Positions 1 through 7,636 of a stretch of DNA of 28,924 bases are shown here, in pieces. The stretch is from UBA668 sp043740085 (lineage in GTDB: Bacteria > Actinomycetota > Acidimicrobiia > Acidimicrobiales > Ilumatobacteraceae). The stretch spans positions 1 through 28,924 of the forward strand of contig JAYUCY010000009.1 in assembly GCA_043740085.1 (NCBI GenBank). Reading direction: 5' to 3'. The notes below the pieces were generated by a model, which was not told the DNA's origin, ran no database searches, and saw only the letters and a program-made list of their open reading frames with translations. A program made the translations under genes and the position numbers. Each line of letters begins with the position of its first letter. Position 1 is the stretch's first letter.

Positions 1-2
1 TG

Positions 3-614
3 TTTAGCTCCATCGACCACAGTGGTCGCTACGCGTACGGCAACCAACCGTCGATTATTCAGTGGAACCTGGCGCGCCTGGCGGAGACGCTGCTGCCGCT
101 GATCGACGATGAGACCGAACGCGCCGTCGAAATGGCAACCAACATGATCCACGGTTTCGTCGACCGCTTCAACGACGCCTGGCTGACCGGAATGCGCGCC
201 AAGCTCGGCCTCACCACCGCCGACCCGAGCGACACGCAATTGGTCAACGATCTGCTCACGCTGCTCCACCAGCAGCAACTCGACTTCACGTCATCCTTCA
301 GAGGGCTGTCAACCCTTGAGACGCCGCCCGCCTTCGACGAATGGGCACCACGCTGGACGCAACGCCTCCGTGATGAGGGGCGTGACCAGTGCGAGGTCGC
401 TGCCGGAATGGACGCCGCCAACCCGATCTACATACCGCGTAACCACCTCGTCGAAGAGGCCCTCGCTGCCGCCAGCGACGACGACGATCTCGCTCCACTG
501 CATCGGTTGCTGGCAGCCGTCACCACACCGTTCGAACAGCGCGATGGCTGCGAGCGCTACGCGAAACCGGACCTGGCCGCGGCCGCTGGCTACCAGACGT
601 TCTGCGGCACCTGA
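3..614 (+). CDS. selO: Protein adenylyltransferase SelO, C-terminal part (5' end outside window)
   Basis: SelO proteins are pseudokinase-fold enzymes that transfer AMP from ATP to Ser/Thr/Tyr residues of target proteins, with a role in redox stress. The frame is open from the left edge. It begins with a Ser-Ser-Ile-Asp-His stretch followed by GRYAYGNQP and IIQWNLARLAETLLPLI, a signature of the SelO family core. The C-terminal half has the conserved 'IPRNHLVEEAL' and 'LHRLLAAV..PFEQRDG' stretch. The chain ends FCGT, so a Cys is the antepenultimate residue, where eukaryotic SelO carries selenocysteine and bacterial members usually carry Cys. About 203 residues are visible of a family length near 480-500, so the catalytic N-terminal lobe lies outside the window. 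The family call is firm; the substrate is unknown. Confidence 0.9.
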   Translation, partial: FSSIDHSGRYAYGNQPSIIQWNLARLAETLLPLIDDETERAVEMATNMIHGFVDRFNDAWLTGMRAKLGLTTADPSDTQLVNDLLTLLHQQQLDFTSSFRGLSTLETPPAFDEWAPRWTQRLRDEGRDQCEVAAGMDAANPIYIPRNHLVEEALAAASDDDDLAPLHRLLAAVTTPFEQRDGCERYAKPDLAAAAGYQTFCGT

Positions 615-628
615 GCGTCAGCGCTCAG
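611..628 (+). terminator. Short hairpin at the selO stop codon
   Basis: CTGAGCG (611-617) and CGCTCAG (622-628) form a perfect 7-bp stem with a TCAG loop. The selO stop TGA (612-614) lies inside the left arm. No T-tract follows, so termination activity is only possible. Confidence 0.4.
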
Positions 629-787
629 GGCCCGGCGCCGACGGCCATCATCGTGCCAAGCACTCGCTCACTGGCGGGCCGTAGCTGAACCACCAGAGCA
701 CCAATGCCTGCGAGGAAGTGGCGGACACTTCCCAAAGAAACGCTAGGAGCATCCCCAGGACGTGCCCGCGTGCGCTACAACTGCAGT

Positions 788-1564
788 GTGAAGCTCACCC
801 CGGCCGCCGCCCGCGAGCGATTACAGACGTTCCTGCGGCAGCTGAACCCTGCCGACGTCGAGCGCCTTGCGCAGAGCATGCTCGCCAGCATCGATCAGGT
901 CAGCAGCTCGCGCTGGGATGCGGCTGTCACCCGTGCTGCCGGGCTGAAGGGTGAGGTGCGACCGGAGAAGATGAAGTCGCTGACCGACTCGTTCGCGAGG
1001 GAACTTGGCGCGTTCGGTGCCACAGCAGGCGCCGCTGCGGCCGCCCCGGCAGTTGGCACCGCGATCACGCTGATGGCTGCCGCCGCCGAGCTGGGCTGGT
1101 TCACTGCGCGCGCCGGCGACTTGATCCTGACGGTGGCAGCGCTACACGGTCGATCAGAACCGACGGTGGAGGAGCGACGCGCCTGGCTACTGGCAGTGTT
1201 GATCTATGGCGGCTCTGCGCGCGAGGGCTTCACCCGAGCGCTCAATGAGGCCAACACCGGGTTGCGGCCAGCCACCGGGGCGCGCCTACCGATCACCACG
1301 TTGCGCACGGTCAACCGACTACTGACGCCGCAGTTGGTGAAACGCTACGGCGCGCGGCGGGGTGCGATCGCGTTGGGAACAGCGCTCCCGCTGGGCATCG
1401 GAGCAGTCATCGGCGGCAGCGCGAACTACATCGCCGTCAGGGCCCTCGCCGGGCACGCCGACGAGTTCTTCGCACGGCTCCCTTACTCTGCGATCGATAC
1501 AACCGCCGTCGACATCGCCGGAGTGCTCGCGCCGCCGCTGTCAGCCAGCGCCAAGCGACGGTGA
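788..1564 (+). CDS. EcsC-family-like protein
   Basis: The product resembles the EcsC family, whose molecular role is poorly defined (named after a Bacillus protein next to the EcsAB ABC transporter). Seen: an Ala-rich central segment (AGAAAAAPAVGTAITLMAAAAELGW) that could associate with a membrane. Near the C-terminus is a Gly-rich stretch, LPLGIGAVIGGSANYIA, which matches the family's typical LPxGIGAxIGGxxN pattern. I chose the GTG at 788 because the homologous part begins there. An ATG at 704 is in frame and would add 28 residues, but those residues look non-coding in composition. Neither start has a clear Shine-Dalgarno. It follows selO by about 170 bp on the same strand and probably has its own promoter. 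The EcsC assignment rests on the Gly-rich motif and length (about 258 aa). Confidence 0.65.
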   Translation: MKLTPAAARERLQTFLRQLNPADVERLAQSMLASIDQVSSSRWDAAVTRAAGLKGEVRPEKMKSLTDSFARELGAFGATAGAAAAAPAVGTAITLMAAAAELGWFTARAGDLILTVAALHGRSEPTVEERRAWLLAVLIYGGSAREGFTRALNEANTGLRPATGARLPITTLRTVNRLLTPQLVKRYGARRGAIALGTALPLGIGAVIGGSANYIAVRALAGHADEFFARLPYSAIDTTAVDIAGVLAPPLSASAKRR

Positions 1565-1894
1565 ATCCGGCGAGTCGCGCGCTGCGATCTGCACGGTGCC
1601 GTTCGTGGCGTCAACACACAGCCACGTGTGATCAGCGAGTGAGGTACTTTTCCGCACGCTGAGGGCGGCCCGGATGCCCGCTGGCGAGCGACGTATATGA
1701 CGTTGCAAGGCGCCGACCGGGCACTTCTGTGCCAGCCGGTGGCTGACAGATCTTTGGAATACCTTGCGCAGGCTGTCACCCGCGTGGCGGCTTGTTGCGT
1801 CTGTCGGTGTGTGGAGTCGACCGCCTGGAGAGTTGACGACGTGGCACGTGGAAGGCTTGATGGCGTGTACGCGCTGGGTCTACCCGCTTTTGTG
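1565..1894. other. Non-coding region upstream of the ECF sigma factor
   Basis: About 330 bases with no convincing gene. It contains a small inverted repeat, GGCAC-ttct-GTGCC (1720-1733), which could be an operator. It also has a weak ECF-like promoter shape, GGAAT at 1756 and GTC at 1775, but the spacing is shorter than the usual 16 or so. The sigma reading frame stays open upstream to 1697, but that extension has an unusual Cys-rich composition (AACCVCRCVES) with no sigma homology. I therefore treat it as leader. Confidence 0.4.
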
Positions 1895-2434
1895 ATGGCC
1901 ATTGCTGCGGCCCGGCTACAAGGCGAAACGATCAGCGCTTCCGCCGAGGAACTGGTTGCCGATCTGTTTGATCGTGAGGGGCGCTCGCTCGTTCGACTCG
2001 CGCGCATCTTCGTCGAGGACCGGGATGCAGCGGAAGACATCGTGCAGGAGGCGTTCCTGCGGCTGGCCCGCCACGCTGGCCGAATCGAGGACGTGGAGCG
2101 CGCTCCGGCATATCTTCGATCGATTGTCTTGAACCTTGCTCGTGACCACAATCGCCGTGGCCTCGTCTCGCTTCGCCACCATGCCGCTGCGGGGCGCGAG
2201 ATTGATGTGACGGATCACGCTGCCGACGAGCTGGTGCGATCGGAGGAGCACGGGCGGGTGCTTGACGCAGTACGCCGGTTGCCGCCGCGCCAGCGCGATT
2301 GCATCGCGCTGCGGTACTTCGAGGAGTCGTCCGTCGAGGTGACGGCCGCAACGCTGGGCATCTCGGTCAACTCGGTGAAGACTCATCTGCAACGCGCGAT
2401 GGCTGCGCTCGATCGAATGCTCGCCGCCGGATGA
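1895..2434 (+). CDS. ECF-subfamily RNA polymerase sigma factor
   Basis: Directs RNA polymerase to a stress or signal regulon. From the chosen ATG the protein is 179 aa, the usual ECF size. Region 2 is seen as LVRLARIFVEDRDAAEDIVQ followed by EAFLRLARH and AYLRSIVLNLARDHNRR. Region 4 is RRLPPRQRDCIALRYFEE followed by a helix-turn-helix ending GISVNSVKTHLQRAM. An in-frame GTG lies just before (1892), and the frame stays open to 1697. The region-2 homology starts only after 1920, so the short form is preferred. The stop overlaps the start of the next gene (ATGA at 2431-2434), meaning the two are translationally coupled. That is typical of an ECF sigma with its anti-sigma factor. Confidence 0.88.
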   Translation: MAIAAARLQGETISASAEELVADLFDREGRSLVRLARIFVEDRDAAEDIVQEAFLRLARHAGRIEDVERAPAYLRSIVLNLARDHNRRGLVSLRHHAAAGREIDVTDHAADELVRSEEHGRVLDAVRRLPPRQRDCIALRYFEESSVEVTAATLGISVNSVKTHLQRAMAALDRMLAAG

Positions 2435-3162
2435 GTGACGCAAACCTCGAACGTCGCCTGAGTGAAGCCTTCGCGGGCGCACGCGACACCGTGCACGCAA
2501 ACCCGGATCTGTTCGCCCGCGTCACGCGTTCCATCGATGATGCCGCGGCTCGCCGGCGTTTTCGCTGGCGGCTCGCCGGCGCGACGCTGGTGTTCCTGGC
2601 GATCAATACGGCGTTCGCGCTCTCATTTTCTAGCTACAACAACAGGAGGTTGGACATGCCTTGGTGGGTTATCGAACTGATCACGAACGTTGTGTTGATT
2701 GCACTTGCAGTTGGCCTCGGCCCGTTCATCAAACGCTTCGGCCGTTCGTATGCGGCTGATGTGTTTCGAGCGAACCCACGCACTGGCAAGAGCTACCTGG
2801 TGTTGACCGACGTTGCGTATTACCTCATCTTCACCTCGTTCGTGCTGTTCACCGTCACGTTTGTCGAGCCTCACGACTGGAGCGTCTCGACCGGTGAACA
2901 GTTGCAGCACGAGGTGGCGCGCATCGGGGGCATGTTGCTGATCATGGGCATTTTGCATGCTCTGAACGTGGTGGCGTTGCCGATCATCGGCGGGCTGTTG
3001 TCGGGCACCGGTCGGCTGGATGCGGCCGCCGCACGACCCCCCTACCCGGCCGGGGCCGAGTCCAGCACGGCGCCACCGCTCGGACCTGGGACCTGGATCC
3101 TGAGGGTGGAGCAGGCGCCGGTCGAGCAGGCAACGGGCGACAGCGGCGAGGCTGCTAGCTGA
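2431..3162 (+). CDS. Four-helix membrane protein, probable anti-sigma factor of the upstream ECF sigma
   Basis: The 243-aa product has a basic, probably cytoplasmic N-terminus of about 45 residues (LERRLSEAF...NPDLFARVTRSIDDAAARRR). This stretch resembles the short sigma-binding region found at the start of many actinobacterial anti-sigma proteins. Four hydrophobic segments follow, at about residues 48-66, 75-98, 118-141 and 163-188, then a Pro/Ala-rich tail. No HxxxCxxC zinc motif is present, so it is not a classical zinc anti-sigma factor. Function is inferred from the ATGA overlap with the sigma gene. The start is fixed by that overlap. The 3' end overlaps the convergent gene by 8 bases. 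It could instead be an unrelated membrane protein under control of the sigma factor. Confidence 0.7.
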   Translation: MSDANLERRLSEAFAGARDTVHANPDLFARVTRSIDDAAARRRFRWRLAGATLVFLAINTAFALSFSSYNNRRLDMPWWVIELITNVVLIALAVGLGPFIKRFGRSYAADVFRANPRTGKSYLVLTDVAYYLIFTSFVLFTVTFVEPHDWSVSTGEQLQHEVARIGGMLLIMGILHALNVVALPIIGGLLSGTGRLDAAAARPPYPAGAESSTAPPLGPGTWILRVEQAPVEQATGDSGEAAS

Positions 3163-3793
3163 TCAGAATGGCGATGATCAAACGAACCATCATCATGAAC
3201 ACAAGGCCGCCGGCGACGACCTTCGACCACCGCGGCGTCCGCCACCCGTCGAGTTGCGGTGCGAGCACGAACTGCGTTGCCCACACGATGAGGCCATAGA
3301 GCGCAAGCAACGCGATGAACCCGACCAACGACTGAAGGGACCACCCGAAGTCACCGACCAGTTGGCTGGCGACCAGCACGACGGGTCCAAGCGAAACGAG
3401 GAGGAATAGCGCGCGAACCCATCGGTTCCAGTCCACCCGCGCTCGCGCCAACCCTGCGCCCATCACCGTGGGAAACATGATGGCCCCGGCCGCGTTGAAC
3501 AGGGGCATCATTGCGATGAAGCCGACAACGCGCACGCAGGTGAGCGCCCACCGTCGCTCGATGCGCCTGCGCCCGATCGCCACCGTCGATTGCGCAAGTC
3601 CGAAGACCGTGAAACCAGCCACGATGAAGATGGTGCCCGACCATGTGAACTCAGGGGTGTCGGAAATCAGGCGCATCCAAGCGCGGGCTGCGGCGCCGAG
3701 CGCAAAGCCACCAAGGAGGCCACAGGCGAGGGTGGGTGCCGCCCTCAGCCGTGCCTGATGCTGCGCGGGTGTCGTGATGGCGATGTCGGTCAT
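3155..3793 (-). CDS. Integral membrane protein of unknown function
   Basis: I do not recognise the family. The 212-aa product is mostly hydrophobic, with about six predicted membrane segments, including LACGLLGGFALGAAARAW, IFIVAGFTVFGLAQS, VVGFIAMMPLFNAAGAI, ALFLLVSLGPVVLVASQL, LVGFIALLALYGLIVW and VVAGGLVFMMMVRLIIAIL. A basic loop (GRRRIERRW) falls between the second and third. The ATG at 3793 has a GGAG Shine-Dalgarno a few bases upstream. Its last 8 bases overlap the end of the convergent sigma-linked membrane protein, so the two genes may interfere at transcription. No partner gene suggests a role. Confidence 0.75.
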   Translation of the reverse strand: MTDIAITTPAQHQARLRAAPTLACGLLGGFALGAAARAWMRLISDTPEFTWSGTIFIVAGFTVFGLAQSTVAIGRRRIERRWALTCVRVVGFIAMMPLFNAAGAIMFPTVMGAGLARARVDWNRWVRALFLLVSLGPVVLVASQLVGDFGWSLQSLVGFIALLALYGLIVWATQFVLAPQLDGWRTPRWSKVVAGGLVFMMMVRLIIAILIS

Positions 3794-3913
3794 TGGCGCT
3801 CCGCTCTACAGAACTCGTTCACTGACTGACGGTTCCAGCCGCCCATGCGGGTGACGTCGTGTGAGAAGAAGTGAGTGGATTGCCCTGGGCGTCAGTAGCG
3901 GAGCACTCCGCAG

Positions 3914-4753
3914 CTAGGGCTGGGCGACGTCGAAGACTTCGGCGAGGCCGGTGAGCATCCAGCGATGCTCCTCGGGAATCGATTGCTCCAGCGGCATGCG
4001 GATGCTGAGCGCTTCGAGCAATGCGACCGCTCCTCCCGTGAGCGTGACGTCTGGCGCGGTTTCGGCAGTGCAGCAGACGTGGACGTGGTCGCCCACTTCG
4101 ACGACAGCGGACATGCTCGGCTGGGTGACGTTGATGCCGAGCAGCCCGCGCAGCGCGGTGCCATTGTTCACGGCTAACGCAGGGCCGAGCGCGGCCGCGT
4201 AGCGGAGACATGCCGCAATCTCGTCGGCCTCCTCGGCCGGCGTGATCCCAAGGGGCAGCAGGATGTCGCGTTCATGCACCCACGAGTCCCACAGCGCGTG
4301 GTGGGTGACGGTGCTGACGCTGACGTGCCCGGGTGGCGCCTCGGCAGTGGCAGCCCACCCATCGTCGCCCAGCGACGCCCACAGGTCGGTCAGGGCCGAC
4401 GCAGAGGCGGTGAAACTGGCGAGCACCTCCTCCGTTCTGCGGTCGCTCGCACCAGTCACCAATTGGGCTGGCGAGGTGACCGGGTCGAAGGTCGAGAGGA
4501 ACTGTGTGGGCGCTCCCCGGAGGCCCTCACTGATGGTGAACGCCCAGAAGGAATTGGTGCTGTCGAGGTGAACGATCACATCGCGATTCGACCATCCTTC
4601 ACACCTGCTGGGGTGCGCCCACTGCTCCTCGGTGAATGTTGCCAACGTCGTTGCCAACCGCCGCCGCTGGCGAATCGCGGGCCCAGCGATGTCGCGTGGC
4701 GACCCGTCCAGTGTGATCAGCGGCTCGGTCCCATAACGAGGAGTCAGTTGCAT
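3914..4753 (-). CDS. Mycothiol-dependent maleylpyruvate isomerase-like (MDMPI/DinB superfamily) protein
   Basis: The N-terminal half is a DinB-like four-helix domain of the kind used by mycothiol-dependent enzymes. Seen: RRRLATTLATFTEEQWAHPS then CEGWSNRDVIVHLDSTN, the family's 'GW.v.dvvaHl' motif with a metal-ligand His. Further on, HHALWDSWVHERDILLPLG provides the D-x-x-x-H pair expected to complete the metal site. The C-terminal part (about residues 190-275) has the mixed fold typical of MDMPI C-terminal/SCP-like domains. Many relatives act on unknown substrates, so 'isomerase' is only a family label. The ATG at 4753 directly follows an in-frame GTG at 4756; either could serve. It is monocistronic on the minus strand, downstream of the SARP remnant. 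Confidence 0.8.
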   Translation of the reverse strand: MQLTPRYGTEPLITLDGSPRDIAGPAIRQRRRLATTLATFTEEQWAHPSRCEGWSNRDVIVHLDSTNSFWAFTISEGLRGAPTQFLSTFDPVTSPAQLVTGASDRRTEEVLASFTASASALTDLWASLGDDGWAATAEAPPGHVSVSTVTHHALWDSWVHERDILLPLGITPAEEADEIAACLRYAAALGPALAVNNGTALRGLLGINVTQPSMSAVVEVGDHVHVCCTAETAPDVTLTGGAVALLEALSIRMPLEQSIPEEHRWMLTGLAEVFDVAQP

Positions 4754-4776
4754 CACGCAAGCCTGTCACAAACGCG

Positions 4777-5555
4777 TCAGCGGGTGGCGAGGAGCAGTGA
4801 GTGACAAATGCGCCTCAGCGCAAGCTGGGCTTCGAGGTGGAAGTCTTCCGAGCGCGACGAGTTCACGATGTGTTGCTCCTCGTCGCGAATCTGTTGAGCC
4901 TTCTCGAGGATCGCCCGAATACACCCGGTGCCGCCAGCAAGACCGCCGTTGGCCTCGCCGAGAATCGCGTCGGAATCAGGGCTCGTTGTGTGCGGTGATT
5001 CGCTTCGAGATCGCCGATCAGTCCCGCATCGCCATCACATGCCAGACGGCATTCGAGCCAGGCCTCGACGACCGACAGTTATAACTCGTCGAGCCGCACC
5101 GATTCCGGCCGAATGCCGTCAATCTCCGCGAGATCTCCGAACGCTGGGCCGTTCCACAGCTCGAGCGCTGAGTTGTAGAGGTGTGTTGCCGTCATCGAGT
5201 CGGTTGTGGCCGCAGCCTGCTGGGCGAGCCGCGTGAAGAGGTCGACGTCCAGCTCACCATCTGGCAAATCCAGCCGGTAGCCGCGATCGAGTGCAACGAC
5301 TCGTCCGGCGGGCAAGAGCTCTCGCCGTAGGCGTGAAATGTGGCTCTGCAAAGTGGCGGCTGCGGCGGCTGGTTGCTGGTCGCCCCACAGTGCCTCGGAC
5401 AGCCGATCCACGGACACCACCGAGCCGCGATGTGCGGCCAGCAACGCGAGGACGAGTTGCAGCTTCGGGCGCAACGATTGCGTCGTCGCCGCTCCTCCGC
5501 GCCCGTCCTGGCCGTCGACTGACACTGGACCGAGGACTCTGGTGGTGATCGGCAT
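4777..5555 (-). pseudogene. SARP/AfsR-type transcriptional activator, broken
   Basis: From ATG 5555 the minus strand reads a clear SARP N-terminus: VLGPVSVDGQDG, then a winged-helix segment (QLVLALLAAHRGSVVSVDRL, SEALWGD, LQSHISRLRREL) and the start of a BTAD domain (VDLFTRLAQQAA...LWNGPAFGDLAE). It stops at TAA 5079-5081 after about 158 residues. BTAD homology continues in the same frame directly past the stop (LSVVEAWLECRLAC..AGLIGDLEA), so the stop is a nonsense mutation. Homology then ends. A different frame from about 5010 to the stop at 4777 is open but has no start codon, and reads a helical, coding-like stretch (RAILEKAQQIRDEEQHIV) that may be a C-terminal scrap. A truncated 158-aa DNA-binding protein could still be made. 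A full SARP needs about 250 aa or more. Confidence 0.75.
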
Positions 5556-5695
5556 AGCTTGATTCTGGCTCACCCGCTTGCAGGTCGCTGCAAGCGGTCT
5601 GTAAGCGGCCCTTCTGTCAGCCGCCTGAGACTGGCATGGGGTCGCACTGATGATGACGCAGCACGCTCGTGTGCGTTGACGAAAGGGACGATCCG

Positions 5696-6508
5696 ATGAA
5701 TCTAAACAAAGCACTGTGGGAAAAGGGCGACTTCACCCTGATTGCCGCGACCATGCGCGAGAGCGGAGAAGCGTTGGTGGCGAACCTGGGAGTCGCTGAG
5801 AAAATGAAGGTGCTCGACCTTGGCTGCGGCGATGGCACGACCGCCGTGCCCGCCGCGCAGCTGGGGGCCGATGTCCTTGGCGTCGACATTGCCAGCAACT
5901 TGGTGGCCGCCGGCAACGCGCGTGCGCAGAGTCTTGGTCTCGCGAACTGTCGGTTCCAGGAGGGCGACGCCTCGGCGCTCACTGGTATCGACGACGACCG
6001 CTTTGATCTCGTGGTCAGCATCTTCGGTGCGATGTTCGCGCCGAGGCCGTTCGACGTCGCCAAGGAGATGACTCGGGTCACCAGGCCGGGCGGCAGGATC
6101 GTTATGGGTAACTGGATTCCCGGCGACCCCACGCTGGTGGCGCAGATCTTGAAGAAGTGTGCTGCGTACTCGCCGCCACCGCCGGAGGGTTTCGTCAGTC
6201 CGATGACCTGGGGCATCGAGGCGAACGTGGTGGAGCGTTTCGTCGATGCGGGTGTGCCCGAGAGCCACATCGCCTTCGCCAGGTCGACCTACACCTTCAA
6301 CTCGGGCGGAACTCCTTCGGCGCTGCTGGATACCTTTCGCAGGTTCTACGGGCCGACAATGAATGCGTTCGAAGCGGCCACCGCCAACGGCCTCGAGGGC
6401 GAACTACACAGTGAACTCAGCGCGCTCTTCGAGTCACAGAACACCAGCCCAACGCCGATGACCACGTCGATACCGGCGACGTTTCTGCAGGTAACTGTGA
6501 CGGTCTGA
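5696..6508 (+). CDS. Class I SAM-dependent methyltransferase
   Basis: A 270-aa protein with a Rossmann methyltransferase core. Motif I is seen as VLDLGCGDGTTAVPAA (about residues 40-55). VLGVDIASNLVAAGNARA supplies the acidic residue that binds the SAM ribose. FQEGDASAL is motif II, FDLVVSIFGAMFAPRP is motif III/IV, and VTRPGGRIVMGNW is the post-motif strand. The layout matches the UbiE/Methyltransf_11/25 group acting on small molecules; the substrate cannot be read from sequence. The ATG at 5696 is preceded by AAAGGG at 5682-5687, which decides it over an in-frame GTG/ATG nine codons upstream. It is divergent from the SARP remnant across 140 bp and lies 72 bp before the aldo/keto reductase, so the two may be co-transcribed. 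Confidence 0.88.
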   Translation: MNLNKALWEKGDFTLIAATMRESGEALVANLGVAEKMKVLDLGCGDGTTAVPAAQLGADVLGVDIASNLVAAGNARAQSLGLANCRFQEGDASALTGIDDDRFDLVVSIFGAMFAPRPFDVAKEMTRVTRPGGRIVMGNWIPGDPTLVAQILKKCAAYSPPPPEGFVSPMTWGIEANVVERFVDAGVPESHIAFARSTYTFNSGGTPSALLDTFRRFYGPTMNAFEAATANGLEGELHSELSALFESQNTSPTPMTTSIPATFLQVTVTV

Positions 6509-6580
6509 GGCTCAGCGGCCGTCGGTCAGGCAGACTGGGGCACGGCGGCCGCCGCCCATGGATGACGACAGGAGCACCGC

Positions 6581-7564
6581 ATGAAGCAGCGCACACTTGG
6601 AGCCAGTGGTTTGGAAGTCTCGGCCCTCGGGTTGGGGTGCATGGGAATGAGCGCCTCGTACGGTCCACCTGCCGACCGCAGCGAGATGATTGCGCTGTTC
6701 CGCACTGCCGTCGACCTCGGCGTCACGTTCTTCGACACCGCCGAGGCGTACGGCCCTTATGTGAACGAGGAACTTGTGGGGGAGGCGTTGGCGCCGATGC
6801 GCGACCGCGTCGTCATCGCCACCAAGTTCGGGCTCGTCGGCACTGACGAGTTCCCGCATGGCAGCAGCCACCCGGACGTCATCCGGGCAACGACCGAAGC
6901 GTCGCTGCAACGTCTTGGCGTCGACAAGATCGACCTCCTTTACCAGCACCGTGTCGACCCAGAGGTGCCGATCGAGGATGTGGCAGGGGCCGTCAAGGAG
7001 CTGATCGAGGCCGGTAAGGTCGGCCACTTCGGCATGTCGGAGGCGGCAGCGAACACGGTTCGTCGAGCCCACGCCGTCCAGCCGGTCACGGCCGTGCAGA
7101 GCGAGTATTCGCTGTGGTGGCGGCGGCCTGAGGACGAGTTGTTGTCGACGCTGGAGGAACTGGGCATCGGGTTCGTGCCGTTCAGTCCGCTTGGTCGAGG
7201 GTTTCTCACCGGCGCCATCGATCAGAACACCACGTTTGCCGGCGACGACTTCCGCAACATCATCCCGCGGTTTACGCCCGCGGCGCGCAGCGCAAATCAG
7301 GGTCTGGTCGATCTACTGACGCGCATTGCCCGCCGCAAGAACGCGACCGCGGCGCAGATCGCGCTCGCCTGGCTGCTTGCCCAGAAGCCGTGGATCACAC
7401 CGATTCCGGGAACGACGAAGGTCAGCCGTCTCCGGGAGAACCTGGGCGCTACCGAGATCGAACTCACACCCGCCGATCTCGCCGAGATCGAGGCCGCCGC
7501 GCAGTTGATCAACATCGAGGGCGACCGTTACCCCGACGCGCTGGAGCGGCGAACCAACCTCTGA
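6581..7564 (+). CDS. Aldo/keto reductase
   Basis: A 327-aa NADPH-type oxidoreductase with a (beta/alpha)8 barrel that reduces aldehydes or ketones. Seen: LGLGCMGMSASYG at the N-terminus; FFDTAEAYGP with the catalytic Asp and Tyr; VVIATKFG with the catalytic Lys; LLYQHRVDPEVPIED with the catalytic His; and VPFSPLGRGFLTG followed by PIPGTTKVSRLREN, the NADP phosphate-binding region. These place it in the AKR13-like group close to YakC/Tas proteins. An AGGAG at 6570-6574, six bases before the ATG, fixes the start. Full length for the family. It probably shares a transcript with the preceding methyltransferase, and ends in a strong hairpin facing katG. Confidence 0.93.
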   Translation: MKQRTLGASGLEVSALGLGCMGMSASYGPPADRSEMIALFRTAVDLGVTFFDTAEAYGPYVNEELVGEALAPMRDRVVIATKFGLVGTDEFPHGSSHPDVIRATTEASLQRLGVDKIDLLYQHRVDPEVPIEDVAGAVKELIEAGKVGHFGMSEAAANTVRRAHAVQPVTAVQSEYSLWWRRPEDELLSTLEELGIGFVPFSPLGRGFLTGAIDQNTTFAGDDFRNIIPRFTPAARSANQGLVDLLTRIARRKNATAAQIALAWLLAQKPWITPIPGTTKVSRLRENLGATEIELTPADLAEIEAAAQLINIEGDRYPDALERRTNL

Positions 7565-7615
7565 CGCGGCTGTGCCCTTCCACTCGGCGGGCGAGCAAAA
7601 GGGCACAGACGTCAG
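7561..7615. terminator. Bidirectional terminator between aldo/keto reductase and katG
   Basis: Nested perfect arms: CTGACG (7561-7566) with CGTCAG (7610-7615), and CTGTGCCCTT (7570-7579) with AAGGGCACAG (7599-7608). The hairpin sits between two convergent genes and carries the plus-strand stop codon in its left arm. A TCTCTT run follows on the plus strand. Confidence 0.75.
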
Positions 7616-7636
7616 TCTCTTACGGTGTTGCCTGAC

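Noticed and set aside
1565..1640. Minus-strand peptide reading WLCVDATNGTVQIAARDS just after the EcsC-like gene
   Set aside because: It looks coding-like, perhaps the tail of an immunity-type protein, but has no start or upstream continuation, so it cannot be supported as a gene.
4797..5084. Plus-strand open frames in the gap before the SARP remnant
   Set aside because: No homology or ribosome site; the minus strand shows the SARP continuation instead.
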